NCBI RefSeq assembly: GCF_008329435.1
Contig: NZ_NPKN01000002.1
Coordinates: 744,001 to 808,000, forward strand
Origin: Rhodanobacter sp. T12-5
GTDB lineage: Bacteria; Pseudomonadota; Gammaproteobacteria; Xanthomonadales; Rhodanobacteraceae
Reading direction: 5' to 3'
DNA: 64,000 bases
How positions within the stretch are numbered: the stretch's first letter is position 1; each line of letters starts with the position of its first letter. The notes beneath the pieces were generated by a model. It ran no database searches. It saw only the letters and a program-made list of their open reading frames with translations, and was not told the origin of the DNA. Below, one piece after another: positions 47,954 to 59,725 of this stretch. The translations under genes and the position numbers were made by a program.

Positions 47954-50398
47954 ATGCGCATACGTTCCAACCTGATCGCTCGGGCATGGCTGCCTGCCGC
48001 CGTGTTGCTGGCCCTGGCCGGCAATGCCGCCGCACAGGATGTCGGCACGCCGACTCCGGCCAAGGCCAAAGAGCTTGGTGCGGTGATCGTCACCGGCACG
48101 CGCTCCGACAGCCGCACCGAAAGCAGCTCGCTGACTCCGATCGACGTGGTTTCGGCCAAGGTGCTGCGGCAGACCGGCACCAATGAGCTTTCCACGGCAC
48201 TGGCGCGCATCATCCCGTCATTGACCTTCCCGCGCCCCTCGGCCGCGGACACCGCCGACTCGCAGCGGCCGGCGCAATTGCGTGGCTTGTCGCCGGATCA
48301 GGTATTGGTGCTAGTCGACGGCAAACGCTGGCACCCGGGGGCGATCATCCTGACCAACGGCGTGCTCGGACGCGGCTCGCAAGCGGTGGATCTCAACACC
48401 ATCCCGATGAGCGCGATCGACCATATAGAAGTGTTGCGCGACGGCGCCTCGGCCCAATACGGTTCCGACGCCATCGCCGGCGTGATCAACGTGATCCTCA
48501 AGAAGGGCGCCGCCGGCGGCGACGTGGAACTCACCGGCGGCCAGTACTCGGCCGGCGACGGCCGCATCTGGCAGGGATCGGCGAATTTCGGCATACCGCT
48601 GAATGCCGACAAGGGCTGGCTGCGCTTCAGCCTGCAGGACGGCCACCAGGACATCACCAACCGCGCCGGGGTGGACCGCCGGCGCCCGCAGGACGGCGTG
48701 CGCCAACGCTTCGGCGACCCGGCCGTGCGCGACCACAACCTGTTCCTCAACAGCCAGTACGACCTGGCGCCCGGCGTCCAGCTGTACGCGTTCGGCCACT
48801 ACGGCAATCGCGCCAGCACATCGACCGCATTCTTCCGCAGCGCGACCAATTCCAATGCGGCGCCGACCATTTATCCCGACGGCTACCTGCCGCTGGAAAA
48901 CGCCGACTCGACCGACCAGTCCCTCGTGGTCGGCATCCGCGGCAAGACGGCGGGCGGATGGCGTTGGGACATCAGCGGCAACTACGGTGCCAACCGGGTT
49001 TCGTACGCCACGAAAAACAGCGTGAATCGTGCTTTCCTGAATGACTTCGGCTTCAGCCCCACCCGCTTCCACGATGGCATCCTGAAGGCCACCCAGCAAT
49101 CGTTCGACATCGACATCGCCAAGGAACTGTCGGTAGGCTGGCTGCCCAACGCGGTCACACTGGCGTTCGGCACCGAATACCTGCGCCAGGGCTACCGCAT
49201 CGCCGCCGGCGATCCGGCCTCCTACTACGTCGGCACTTCCGGTATCTCGGGCGGCGCGCAGGGCTTCGGCGGTTACCAGCCTGCCAACGCCGGCTCGCAC
49301 GCGCGCCACAACGTGGCCGAATACCTGAGCCTGGAAACGAATCTCACCGATCGCCTGGGTACCTCGCTGGCGGTACGGCACGAGGACTACTCGGACTTCG
49401 GCACCACCACCTCCGGTTCGCTGGCCGGCCGCTTCGACTTCACCGACCGCTTCGCCCTGCGCGCCAGCGCCTCCACCGGTTTCCGCGCACCCTCACTGGC
49501 GCAGCAGTTCTACGCGTACACGCAATCGTTGTACTACGGTCCGGGCAATGCGCCGCCCGGCCTGGCTCCCGGCATCTACAACACCGGCCTGGTCGGCGCC
49601 ACCAGCCCGATCGCGCTGTTGCTTGGCGGGCAGCCGCTGAAGCCGGAGAAGTCGCACAACTATACGGCTGGCCTGGTGTGGAACCCGCTCGATGCATTGA
49701 ACCTCAGCGTCGACCTCTACCAGATCACGATCAGCGACCGCGTCACGCTGTCCAGCAACCTCGCGATCACCGAACCCGCGGTGCAGGCCTACCTGGCAGC
49801 GAACGGCATCACCAACACCAACTACAGCAGCATCGCCTACTTCACCAACGCGGTGGACACGCGCACGCGCGGCATCGATTTCGTCGGCAGCTACCTGTTC
49901 GATTTCGGCAACGCCGGCACGTTGCAGACCACGCTGAGCTACAACTACAACAAGAACAAGGTCACCCGGGTCAAGCCGAATCCCGCGATCCTGGATTCGC
50001 TGGGACTGAACCTCAAGCGCATCGACCGCCGCGACCAGTACGGCCTGCTGGCCGACACCACGCCACGCAGCAAGCTGATCCTCAACGGGTTGTACAGCGT
50101 CGGCAACTGGAGCCTCAACGGCACGTTGACCCGGTATGACAAGTTCACCGCGTACAACTCATCCAACCCCACCTTCGACCAGACCTACGGCAGCAAGTGG
50201 TTGCTCGATCTGGCGCTGAACTACAACCTCGACCGCTGGAGCTTCAGCCTCGGCGCGGACAACGTGTTCAACACCTACCCCGACAAGGCTTCAGCCGCGC
50301 TCAACAACGACAACAACGGTACTTTCCCGTACTCGGTGTTCTCGCCGTTCGGCTTCAATGGCGCCTACGTGTACGGCAAGGTCGGCTATCACTGGTAA
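47954..50398 (+). CDS. TonB-dependent receptor
   Basis: An 814-residue outer-membrane receptor. It has a signal peptide (ending ALAGNAAAQ), a TonB-box-like AVIVTGTRSDSRTESS, a plug (LRGLSPDQVLVLVDGKRWHPG; IEVLRDGASAQYGSDAIAG), and a barrel ending in aromatic residues (YVYGKVGYHW). No STN domain is present, so it does not signal through a FecR. The ligand is unknown; the upstream MetJ-like palindrome hints at a link to methionine or cobalamin supply. ATG 47954 has GGAG eight bases upstream. Confidence 0.92.
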   Translation: MRIRSNLIARAWLPAAVLLALAGNAAAQDVGTPTPAKAKELGAVIVTGTRSDSRTESSSLTPIDVVSAKVLRQTGTNELSTALARIIPSLTFPRPSAADTADSQRPAQLRGLSPDQVLVLVDGKRWHPGAIILTNGVLGRGSQAVDLNTIPMSAIDHIEVLRDGASAQYGSDAIAGVINVILKKGAAGGDVELTGGQYSAGDGRIWQGSANFGIPLNADKGWLRFSLQDGHQDITNRAGVDRRRPQDGVRQRFGDPAVRDHNLFLNSQYDLAPGVQLYAFGHYGNRASTSTAFFRSATNSNAAPTIYPDGYLPLENADSTDQSLVVGIRGKTAGGWRWDISGNYGANRVSYATKNSVNRAFLNDFGFSPTRFHDGILKATQQSFDIDIAKELSVGWLPNAVTLAFGTEYLRQGYRIAAGDPASYYVGTSGISGGAQGFGGYQPANAGSHARHNVAEYLSLETNLTDRLGTSLAVRHEDYSDFGTTTSGSLAGRFDFTDRFALRASASTGFRAPSLAQQFYAYTQSLYYGPGNAPPGLAPGIYNTGLVGATSPIALLLGGQPLKPEKSHNYTAGLVWNPLDALNLSVDLYQITISDRVTLSSNLAITEPAVQAYLAANGITNTNYSSIAYFTNAVDTRTRGIDFVGSYLFDFGNAGTLQTTLSYNYNKNKVTRVKPNPAILDSLGLNLKRIDRRDQYGLLADTTPRSKLILNGLYSVGNWSLNGTLTRYDKFTAYNSSNPTFDQTYGSKWLLDLALNYNLDRWSFSLGADNVFNTYPDKASAALNNDNNGTFPYSVFSPFGFNGAYVYGKVGYHW

Positions 50399-50665
50399 GC
50401 CAGCCCGCGACCGTGCCGCCTGGCCGGCACGGTCGCACCCCGCGGCATTCGCCGACCGGTTCCTGCGTCCCCGCCTACAGGCGGCCTCCGTGGGTCATCC
50501 CGCGTCGTACGGACGCGTAACGCTTCCTCATGATTGGTGACGTGACAAACCCCGATTGACGCGTCCAGAATCTGCCCCGGCCCCCGCGAACGCCTTTGCG
50601 TCGCGGCGCGCGGCCACGATGGGGGATTGGGGACAGCGTCGCATCATCAACCGGGAGGGGAACTC

Positions 50666-51400
50666 ATGAAACCTGCGTACCGTGCAACCATCATCAGCAC
50701 AGCACTGGCCTTGGCGCTTGGCGCAAGCGGTGCATTGGTGGCCCGCGAGGCCCCGACCATGACCGTCGCGGTGATCGACTTCACCAACCAGGCCAGTTCC
50801 GCCGGCTGGTGGAACAGCGACGTCGGCAACCAGCTCGCCGACGTGCTCGGCAACGAGTTGAGCGCGACCGGTGATTTCAAGGTGATCGAGCGGCAGAAGA
50901 TCGACGCGGTGCTGGCCGAGCAGGATCTGGCCGCCTCCTACCGAATGCGCCCGGGCAGCAGCCCGCACACCGGCAACATCACCGGCGCCCAGTATTTGGT
51001 CACCGGCAGCGTCAGTGCGTATAGCGAGGACACCTCCAACACCGGCGGCGGCCTCAATATCGCCGGCTTCCGGGTCGGCGGCGGCAAGTCGCAGGCCTAC
51101 GTGGCGATCGACCTGCGGGTGATCGATGCGGAGACGTCCGAGGTGGTGTACTCGCGCACCGTCGAGGGCCGCAGTTCCGGTGGCGGCATCAATCTGAGCG
51201 GTTACACCCACGGCGTCGGCGGCGACTTCGTGCATTCGAAGAAAACGCCGGCCAGCAAGGCGGTGCGCGCCGCGCTGATCGAGGCCACCGACTACCTCGA
51301 CTGCGCGATGGTCAAGCGCGACGGTTGCGAGGCACGCTACCAGCAGAAGGAACAGCGTCGGCGCAACAGCGACAAGCAGGTGCTCGACCTCGACGGCTGA
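50666..51400 (+). CDS. CsgG-like outer-membrane/periplasmic protein
   Basis: A 244-residue protein of the CsgG/curli-assembly family. After a signal peptide (IISTALALALGASGALVA), it has the core TVAVIDFTNQASSAGWWNSD, GNELSATGDFKVIERQKID, AVLAEQDLA, GAQYLVTGSVSAYSED and VAIDLRVIDAETSEVVYSRT. Classical CsgG is a lipoprotein secretion channel; no lipobox is evident and no curli subunit genes are near, so a secretion role is not implied. GGGAGGGG precedes ATG 50666. Confidence 0.85.
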   Translation: MKPAYRATIISTALALALGASGALVAREAPTMTVAVIDFTNQASSAGWWNSDVGNQLADVLGNELSATGDFKVIERQKIDAVLAEQDLAASYRMRPGSSPHTGNITGAQYLVTGSVSAYSEDTSNTGGGLNIAGFRVGGGKSQAYVAIDLRVIDAETSEVVYSRTVEGRSSGGGINLSGYTHGVGGDFVHSKKTPASKAVRAALIEATDYLDCAMVKRDGCEARYQQKEQRRRNSDKQVLDLDG

Positions 51401-51434
51401 GCTCGCGCCGGCATCGCGGGTAGGTACGACACCA

Positions 51435-51464
51435 GCCCCTCGTCAACACACGTTGACGAGGGGC
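51435..51464. terminator. bidirectional hairpin between convergent genes
   Basis: GCCCCTCGTCAAC (51435-51447) pairs perfectly with GTTGACGAGGGGC (51452-51464) around ACAC, between the CsgG-like gene and clpB. Confidence 0.7.
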
Positions 51465-51492
51465 CTTGCCATCGAGGGCAGCACGAGCCTGC

Positions 51493-54090
<2,598 letters not shown>

Positions 54091-54153
54091 GTCGATGTTC
54101 CCGCCTGGTGATTGCGTCCGAGAATTTGACGGCAGCCCCGTCACTGGCTGCAA

Positions 54154-54181
54154 GAATGCGGGCGCTGCCTGGCGAATCAAG
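54154..54181 (-). promoter_or_regulatory. candidate sigma-32 heat-shock promoter of clpB
   Basis: On the minus strand CTTGATT (54175-54181) and CCGCATTC (54154-54161) are 13 bases apart, close to the sigma-32 consensus CTTGAAA-N13-CCCCATNT, and 64 bases before the clpB ATG. Confidence 0.5.
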
Positions 54182-54249
54182 CTCGCCGCATTGACGGCCT
54201 GCATGAAGCTCAAGGTGATTTTCACATTCGATTTGTTAGGGTGACGGCG

Positions 54250-55092
54250 ATGTCAACGGCTATCCCCGCCAACGCTTCCGCGACCTCCGCTACGCTGCCG
54301 CCCCCCCCGCTGCCCGACGTCAGCGCGCGCTGGGCGATCTTTCTCGACGTCGACGGCACCCTGCTCGATTTCGCCGACGACCCCCTGGACGTACAGCCCG
54401 GCGCGTCGCTGCTGACACTGCTGCATGCGCTGTATCGGGTACTCGACGGCGCGCTGGCCCTGGTCAGCGGCCGCGAACTTGCCGACCTCGATCGCCTGTT
54501 CGCCGCCTCGCACTGGGCCGCCGCGGGACTGCACGGACTGCAATTGCGGCACGCCGATGGCAGCTGTCGCGACTTCGCGGTCGCTCCCGCGCAGCATGCG
54601 CACCTGCACGCCGTGGCGCGCACGCTGGCCGCCCGCTTCGATGGCGTGCAGGTGGAAGACAAGCATGCCGCGGTGGCCCTGCATTGCCGTCGCGCCCCGG
54701 CGCAGCTGCCGGCCCTGCAACAGGCCGCAACCGCCGTGATGGCGCAGTTGCCCGGCTACGAGCTGCAACCGGGCAACCTGGTGCTGGAGTTCAAACCGAC
54801 CGGTATGGACAAGGGCCGGGCCGTCATGGAGCTGCTGCAGCACGCGCCTTTTGCTGACCGCCGACCGGTCTATCTCGGCGACGACCTCACCGATGAACAC
54901 GCGTTCGCCAGCGTCAATAGCCGGCGCGGACTCAGCGTACGCGTAGGCATGCGCGAGCCCAGCCTGGCCGAATTCACGTTGCCTGGCCCCGCCGCGGCGG
55001 AGGCTTGGCTGATCCGCGTCCTGGACGCGCTGACGCACGGAGCTCCCACCCATGCCCGACTCCCTCAAGGAGACCCCACCGGCCAGCCTTGA
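54250..55092 (+). CDS. otsB: trehalose-6-phosphate phosphatase
   Basis: A 280-residue HAD-superfamily phosphatase that releases trehalose from trehalose 6-phosphate. Motif I is [11 protein letters not shown] with both catalytic aspartates; motif II SGR is in [12 protein letters not shown]; the late motif [16 protein letters not shown] completes the site. The ATG at 54250 has AGGGTGA upstream; GTG 54241 is an alternative. Its end overlaps the GH15 gene by 41 bases, the first step of a three-gene operon. Confidence 0.95.
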   Translation: MSTAIPANASATSATLPPPPLPDVSARWAIFLDVDGTLLDFADDPLDVQPGASLLTLLHALYRVLDGALALVSGRELADLDRLFAASHWAAAGLHGLQLRHADGSCRDFAVAPAQHAHLHAVARTLAARFDGVQVEDKHAAVALHCRRAPAQLPALQQAATAVMAQLPGYELQPGNLVLEFKPTGMDKGRAVMELLQHAPFADRRPVYLGDDLTDEHAFASVNSRRGLSVRVGMREPSLAEFTLPGPAAAEAWLIRVLDALTHGAPTHARLPQGDPTGQP

Positions 55093-56857
55093 ACTTGGCG
55101 TGATCGGCAACGGCAGTGTCGCCGCCCTGATCGACAAGCAGGCGCGCATCGTCTGGTGCTGCCTGCCGCGATTCGATGCCGACGCCAGCTTCTGCGCCCT
55201 GCTTTCGCCGACCATCGAAGGCGGCGACTGGGCAATCGAACTGGAGGATGTCGAGCGTGCCGAACAATTCTACCTGGCCAACACGGCGGTGCTGGTGACG
55301 CGCCTGTTCGACCGTCAGGGCGGCGCCGTCGAGATCACCGATTTCGCACCACGGCACCGATCGAATGGACGTCTGTATCACCCCGAGATGCTGACGCGCC
55401 GGGTTGCCCCGATCAGCGGATCGCCACGCATCCGCATTCGGATGCGCCCTCTGTGCGACTACGGCGCGCACACTGCGAAGACCACCTCGGGCAGCAACCA
55501 CATCCGCTACCTGCTCAGCGACGTGGTGCAGCGCTTGACCTGTGACGTGGCCACGCCGCTGATCGAACGCGGGTTGGCCTTCGGACTCGACCGGCCCGCG
55601 CATTTCGTGTTCGGCCCGGATGAGACCCTCAACGTCAACGTGGGCGATTTCGTCCATCTGGCGCTGGAGCGCACGCTGGACTACTGGCGCGAATGGGTGC
55701 GCTACCTGTCGATTCCCTACGAGTGGCAGGCCGCGGTGATCCGTGCGGCGATCACGCTGAAGTTGTGCCAGTACGAGGCCACCGGCGCGATCGTTGCCGC
55801 GCTGACCACCTCGATCCCGGAATCGGCCGGCACTGCGCGCAACTGGGATTATCGCTATTGCTGGCTGCGCGATGCCGCCTTCACCGTGCGCGCACTCAAT
55901 CGGCTCGGCGCCACACGCACGATGGAGGAATACATCCGCTACACCTTCAACCTGGTCGCCAACAAGGACACCACCGAACTCGGCCCGGTGTTCGGCATCA
56001 CCTTCGAGGACGAACTTCCCGAGCGCCAGGTGGGCACGCTCAAAGGCTATCGCGGGATGGGTCCGGTGCGGGTCGGCAACGACGCCTGGCGGCAGCGCCA
56101 GAACGACGTCTACGGCTCGGTAGTGCTCGCCTCGGCCCAACTGTTCTTCGACTGCCGGCTCGAACATCGCGGCGACGAGGTGACCTTTCGCCGGCTCGAA
56201 CGGATGGGCACGATGGCACTTCGCATGGCCGAGCAGACCGACGCGGGGTTGTGGGAATATCGCGGCCGCGTCGCCGTGCATACCTATTCCGCCGCGATGT
56301 GCTGGGCCGCCTGCGACCGCCTGGCGCATATCGCCACCGAACTGGGGCTGGACGAGCGCGCGCGCTACTGGCACGAGGAAGCCGTGCAGCTGCATGCCCG
56401 GATCGAGGCCCGCGCATGGAACGAGCAGCTCGGCCATTTCGTCGATGCCTACGACGGCGAACACCTGGACGCCAGCCTGCTGCTGCTTGCCGACATCGGC
56501 TTTCTCGAAGCCACCGACCCGCGCTTCGTCGCCACTGTCGACGCGATCGGCACGGCGCTGGGCCGAGGTGACTACCTGTTCCGCTACATCGCTCCGGACG
56601 ACTTCGGCGCGCCGGAAACCAGCTTCAACATCTGCACGTTCTGGTACATCGAGGCGCTCGCCGCCACCGGCCGCAAGGAACGGGCGCGGGCGATGTTCGA
56701 GCACATGCTGAAGCAGCGCAACGCGCTGGGCCTGCTGTCCGAGGACATCGCGCCGGGCAGCGGCGAGCACTGGGGCAACTACCCGCAGACCTATTCGCTG
56801 GTCGGCCTGATCCAGGCCGCGATGCGGCTGTCGCGGCGCTGGGAGGACGCGCTGTGA
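55052..56857 (+). CDS. glycoside hydrolase family 15 protein (glucoamylase- or trehalase-like)
   Basis: A 601-residue GH15 enzyme: N-terminal beta-sandwich ([18 protein letters not shown]) and an alpha/alpha barrel. Signatures are NWDYRYCWLRDAAFTVRAL, PETSFNICTFWYIEALA and GEHWGNYPQTYSLVGLIQA, the last near the catalytic base in the family. It may hydrolyse maltosaccharides or trehalose; some bacterial GH15 proteins are trehalases. Being sandwiched between otsB (41-base overlap) and otsA (overlapping stop/start), a trehalose-linked role is favoured. Confidence 0.9.
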   Translation: MPDSLKETPPASLELGVIGNGSVAALIDKQARIVWCCLPRFDADASFCALLSPTIEGGDWAIELEDVERAEQFYLANTAVLVTRLFDRQGGAVEITDFAPRHRSNGRLYHPEMLTRRVAPISGSPRIRIRMRPLCDYGAHTAKTTSGSNHIRYLLSDVVQRLTCDVATPLIERGLAFGLDRPAHFVFGPDETLNVNVGDFVHLALERTLDYWREWVRYLSIPYEWQAAVIRAAITLKLCQYEATGAIVAALTTSIPESAGTARNWDYRYCWLRDAAFTVRALNRLGATRTMEEYIRYTFNLVANKDTTELGPVFGITFEDELPERQVGTLKGYRGMGPVRVGNDAWRQRQNDVYGSVVLASAQLFFDCRLEHRGDEVTFRRLERMGTMALRMAEQTDAGLWEYRGRVAVHTYSAAMCWAACDRLAHIATELGLDERARYWHEEAVQLHARIEARAWNEQLGHFVDAYDGEHLDASLLLLADIGFLEATDPRFVATVDAIGTALGRGDYLFRYIAPDDFGAPETSFNICTFWYIEALAATGRKERARAMFEHMLKQRNALGLLSEDIAPGSGEHWGNYPQTYSLVGLIQAAMRLSRRWEDAL

Positions 56858-58287
56858 TGGCGGCCGCGAAAGGTGCGGGCGGCCGCCTGGTGGTTGTCTC
56901 CAACCGGGTTGCCCTGCCACGCCAGAGCGCGCCGGGCGGACTCGCCTCGGCGTTGCAGGCGGCGCTGCGCGAAAGCGGCGGTCTGTGGTTCGGATGGAGC
57001 GGAAAGCTCGCCGCGGAGACCGCGGCCGAAGTACATCGGCTGCATGACGCAAAGGTCGACTACGCCACCGTCGACCTCTCGCGCGCCGACCACGACGACT
57101 TCTATACCGGCTTTGCCAACGGCACGCTGTGGCCGATGCTGCACTACCGGCCGGACCTGGTCGACTACCAGCATAGCCATCTGGACGGCTATCTGCGGGT
57201 GAACGAGATTTTCGCCGACAAGCTGCGCCAGCTGATCCGGCCCGACGACGTCATCTGGGTACACGACTATCACCTGATCCCGCTGGCGGCGATGCTGCGC
57301 AAGCGCGGCGTACGCAACCGCATCGGCTTTTTCCTGCACACGCCATTGCCGGCGGCCGGCCTGCTGATCGCGCTGCCCAACCACCTCGAGTTGCTGGAAA
57401 CACTGGCCAGCTACGACCTCATCGGCGTGCATACGGCGCGCGACCTGCGCGCGCTGGAGGACTATTTCCTGCACGAAGCCGGCGCCACCATGCGGCTCGG
57501 TGGCCGCATGCGCTCGGCCAGCGGTCGCCTGTTCCGTGCCGCCGTCTTCCCTATCAGCATCGATACCAGGGGAATCGCCGAAGCCGCCGGCAAAGCCGAA
57601 TCGAACAAGGAGATAGGCCAATTGCGCGACAGCCTGATCGGTCGCTCACTGATCATCGGAGTCGATCGGCTGGATTATTCCAAGGGACTTCCGGAACGCT
57701 TCCAGGCTTACGCGCGCCTGCTCGAAGGCGCTCCCGAACTGCACCGGCATGTCACCTTCCTGCAGATCGCGCCGCCATCGCGCGGTTCGGTACTGGAATA
57801 CCGGCAGATCCGGCGCGAGCTCGAGCGCAGTGCCGGCCACATCAACGGCAAGTATGCCGCACCCGACTGGGCACCGATCCGCTACATCAACAAATCGTTT
57901 CCGCACCGCCTGCTGAGCGGCTACTACCGCACCGCGCGGGTGGGCCTGGTGACGCCACTGCGCGACGGCATGAACCTGGTGGCCAAGGAATACGTGGCCT
58001 GCCAGAACCCGGCCGACCCCGGCGTGCTGATCCTGTCGCGCTTCGCCGGCGCCGCGCAGGAACTGACCGACGCCTTGCTGGTGAATCCCGCCGACACCGA
58101 GGAGGTCGCCGATGCCCTGCAACGCGCACTCAAGATGCCGCTGACCGAGCGCCGCGATCGCTGGAGGGCGATGATGGGCGTGCTGCTGCAAAATGACATC
58201 ACCGTCTGGCGCAACGCCTTCCTGCAGGCTCTGACCGACGCGCGAAACGTTCGCGCCGGGGGTGGCCCGGAAGGTGTCCCGCACTGA
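56854..58287 (+). CDS. otsA: trehalose-6-phosphate synthase
   Basis: A 477-residue GT20 glycosyltransferase making trehalose 6-phosphate from UDP-glucose and glucose 6-phosphate. Motifs are VVVSNRVALP, WFGWSG, WVHDYHLIPLAAMLR, IGVDRLDYSKGLPERFQAY and LVTPLRDGMNLVAKEYVACQ. Starts GTG 56854 (RBS GGGAGG at seven bases) and ATG 56857 are both possible; the GH15 stop overlaps either. It is the last gene of otsB-GH15-otsA, likely serving osmotic or desiccation protection. Confidence 0.95.
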   Translation: MMAAAKGAGGRLVVVSNRVALPRQSAPGGLASALQAALRESGGLWFGWSGKLAAETAAEVHRLHDAKVDYATVDLSRADHDDFYTGFANGTLWPMLHYRPDLVDYQHSHLDGYLRVNEIFADKLRQLIRPDDVIWVHDYHLIPLAAMLRKRGVRNRIGFFLHTPLPAAGLLIALPNHLELLETLASYDLIGVHTARDLRALEDYFLHEAGATMRLGGRMRSASGRLFRAAVFPISIDTRGIAEAAGKAESNKEIGQLRDSLIGRSLIIGVDRLDYSKGLPERFQAYARLLEGAPELHRHVTFLQIAPPSRGSVLEYRQIRRELERSAGHINGKYAAPDWAPIRYINKSFPHRLLSGYYRTARVGLVTPLRDGMNLVAKEYVACQNPADPGVLILSRFAGAAQELTDALLVNPADTEEVADALQRALKMPLTERRDRWRAMMGVLLQNDITVWRNAFLQALTDARNVRAGGGPEGVPH

Positions 58288-58299
58288 CTTTCGGCACTG

Positions 58300-58360
58300 T
58301 TGGCTGAAACGCTGCAGACCGTATCCTAAGCAGTTAATTTCGGGTTATCGACATGATAAC
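58300..58360 (+). promoter_or_regulatory. promoter with GTTATC/GATAAC palindrome
   Basis: TTGGCT (58300-58305) and TATCCT (58322-58327) are 16 bases apart. Just beyond the expected start is a perfect inverted repeat GTTATC-GACAT-GATAAC (58344-58360), 36 bases before the next ATG, a likely operator for an unknown regulator or a stem in the leader. Confidence 0.45.
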
Positions 58361-58395
58361 GTCCGGCATCGCCTGACGGCTTTCGACCGGCACCC

Positions 58396-59724
58396 ATGTC
58401 GCCCGATCCTGGCTCGACCCTCGCGTCTCCGAACCTCGATCTCGAAACCGCGAGGCAACTCCAGCGCGCCGGCCGTTCGGCTGAAGCGGAACAAGCTTTC
58501 CACCATGTGCTCGCGAGCCAGCCGGAACACGTCGAAGCGCTGCGTTTCCTGGCAGGCGCAGCGTTGAGGCGTGGTGCCGCCGGTGACGCCGTCGACCTGC
58601 TCAATCGCGCCGCCAATGTCGATCGCACCGACATCGGCACCCTGATGGAACTTGGCATGGCTTATCGGGTTGCCGAGCGCATGGACGCCTCGCGCTACGT
58701 ACTCGAACGGGCACTGGAACTGAGCGAGGGTCGAAACACTACCGTGCGACTGCTGCTGGCCAACGTGCTTGAGTTGGACCAACGCCCGGAACTGGCCCTG
58801 CCGCACTATTTCCGGGCGATCCTGGATGCGCAGCATGCAGCCAGCTGGTTAAGCGACGAGACCACCGAGCCCGGGCTGCGCCCCCTGGTCCGGCACGCGA
58901 TGCACCAGGTGGCCGAAGGCCGGCGGGCGCTGTTCGAAGGTGTGCTGCAACCCTGGCGGCAAAACGCCGATACACCGCTGACCCGCATCGATCGGGCGCT
59001 TGCCTGCTACCTTCGCGATTGCAGCGAGACACCCGCCGATCCGCGCCAGCGAGCAGGCCTGCTTTATGTTCCAGGCCTCGGTGCGTCCCCCCGGGTCGAT
59101 TGTCGCGATCTTGCATGGCTGCCTGACCTGCTCGCGCGCGTGGACACGGCGACGACGGAGGTCGAAAGCTGCGTCGCCCTGCCCTCGCCGTCCGACCGGG
59201 TCGGCGACATGACACCCGACCGAAGTTCCGATGCCGGCGGACCGATCGCACACGACGGCATCGCGCCGCCGCGCGAACGCCAGATCGACATATATCGCTG
59301 CGGCACCTTGCGCGAGTCAATTCGCCGCCTCGCGCCACAGCTGATTGCAGCCATCGCCGATACCCCGCTGCTGCGCATTCCGCGGCATGCCCCCGATGCA
59401 GCGATCGTCGTGCTGCCGGCAGGCGTGCGCACGCCGACCCGGCACGGCTGCAGCAATTCGCGCTGCAGCGTCGTCGTCAACCTGCCTGACAGCAGTGGTG
59501 TCGATGTCATCGCCGGCGGCGAGACGCATCGCCTGCCGGCGGGTGCCGGCATGGTGTTCGATGCCAGTTACGGCATCGGGTATGGCAATGACGGCGAGTC
59601 GGAAGCACGCGTGCTGGTCTTCGACATCTGGCACCCGGGTCTGGCTCCCGTTGAGCAACAGGCGCTGGGTGCGCTGATCGCCGCCATCGTCGATTTCGAT
59701 ATACGCCTGCAGGAACTGGCCTGA
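58396..59724 (+). CDS. TPR protein with degenerate aspartyl/asparaginyl hydroxylase domain
   Basis: A 442-residue protein. Residues of about 15-140 are TPR repeats (ARQLQRAGRSAEAEQAFHHV; ELGMAYRVAERMDASRYVLE). The C-terminal region aligns with aspartyl beta-hydroxylase: RHGCSNSRC stands where the enzyme has HTGPTNCR, VVVNL for MHLGL, and DASYGIGYGND for DDSFEHEVW, followed by the well-kept VLVFDIWHPGLAPVEQQ. Thus both iron-binding histidines are missing (Arg and Ile in their place). It is probably an inactive relative or has a different role. Two bases separate it from the downstream oxygenase gene. Confidence 0.78.
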   Translation: MSPDPGSTLASPNLDLETARQLQRAGRSAEAEQAFHHVLASQPEHVEALRFLAGAALRRGAAGDAVDLLNRAANVDRTDIGTLMELGMAYRVAERMDASRYVLERALELSEGRNTTVRLLLANVLELDQRPELALPHYFRAILDAQHAASWLSDETTEPGLRPLVRHAMHQVAEGRRALFEGVLQPWRQNADTPLTRIDRALACYLRDCSETPADPRQRAGLLYVPGLGASPRVDCRDLAWLPDLLARVDTATTEVESCVALPSPSDRVGDMTPDRSSDAGGPIAHDGIAPPRERQIDIYRCGTLRESIRRLAPQLIAAIADTPLLRIPRHAPDAAIVVLPAGVRTPTRHGCSNSRCSVVVNLPDSSGVDVIAGGETHRLPAGAGMVFDASYGIGYGNDGESEARVLVFDIWHPGLAPVEQQALGALIAAIVDFDIRLQELA

Positions 59725-59725
59725 G

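Noticed and set aside
50399..50665. A small gene or RNA before the CsgG-like gene
   Set aside because: No frame with natural composition and no stable hairpin with a T-run was found.
54974..57052. 692-codon leftward frame opposite the trehalose operon
   Set aside because: Antisense of GH15 and its neighbours; no recognisable domain.
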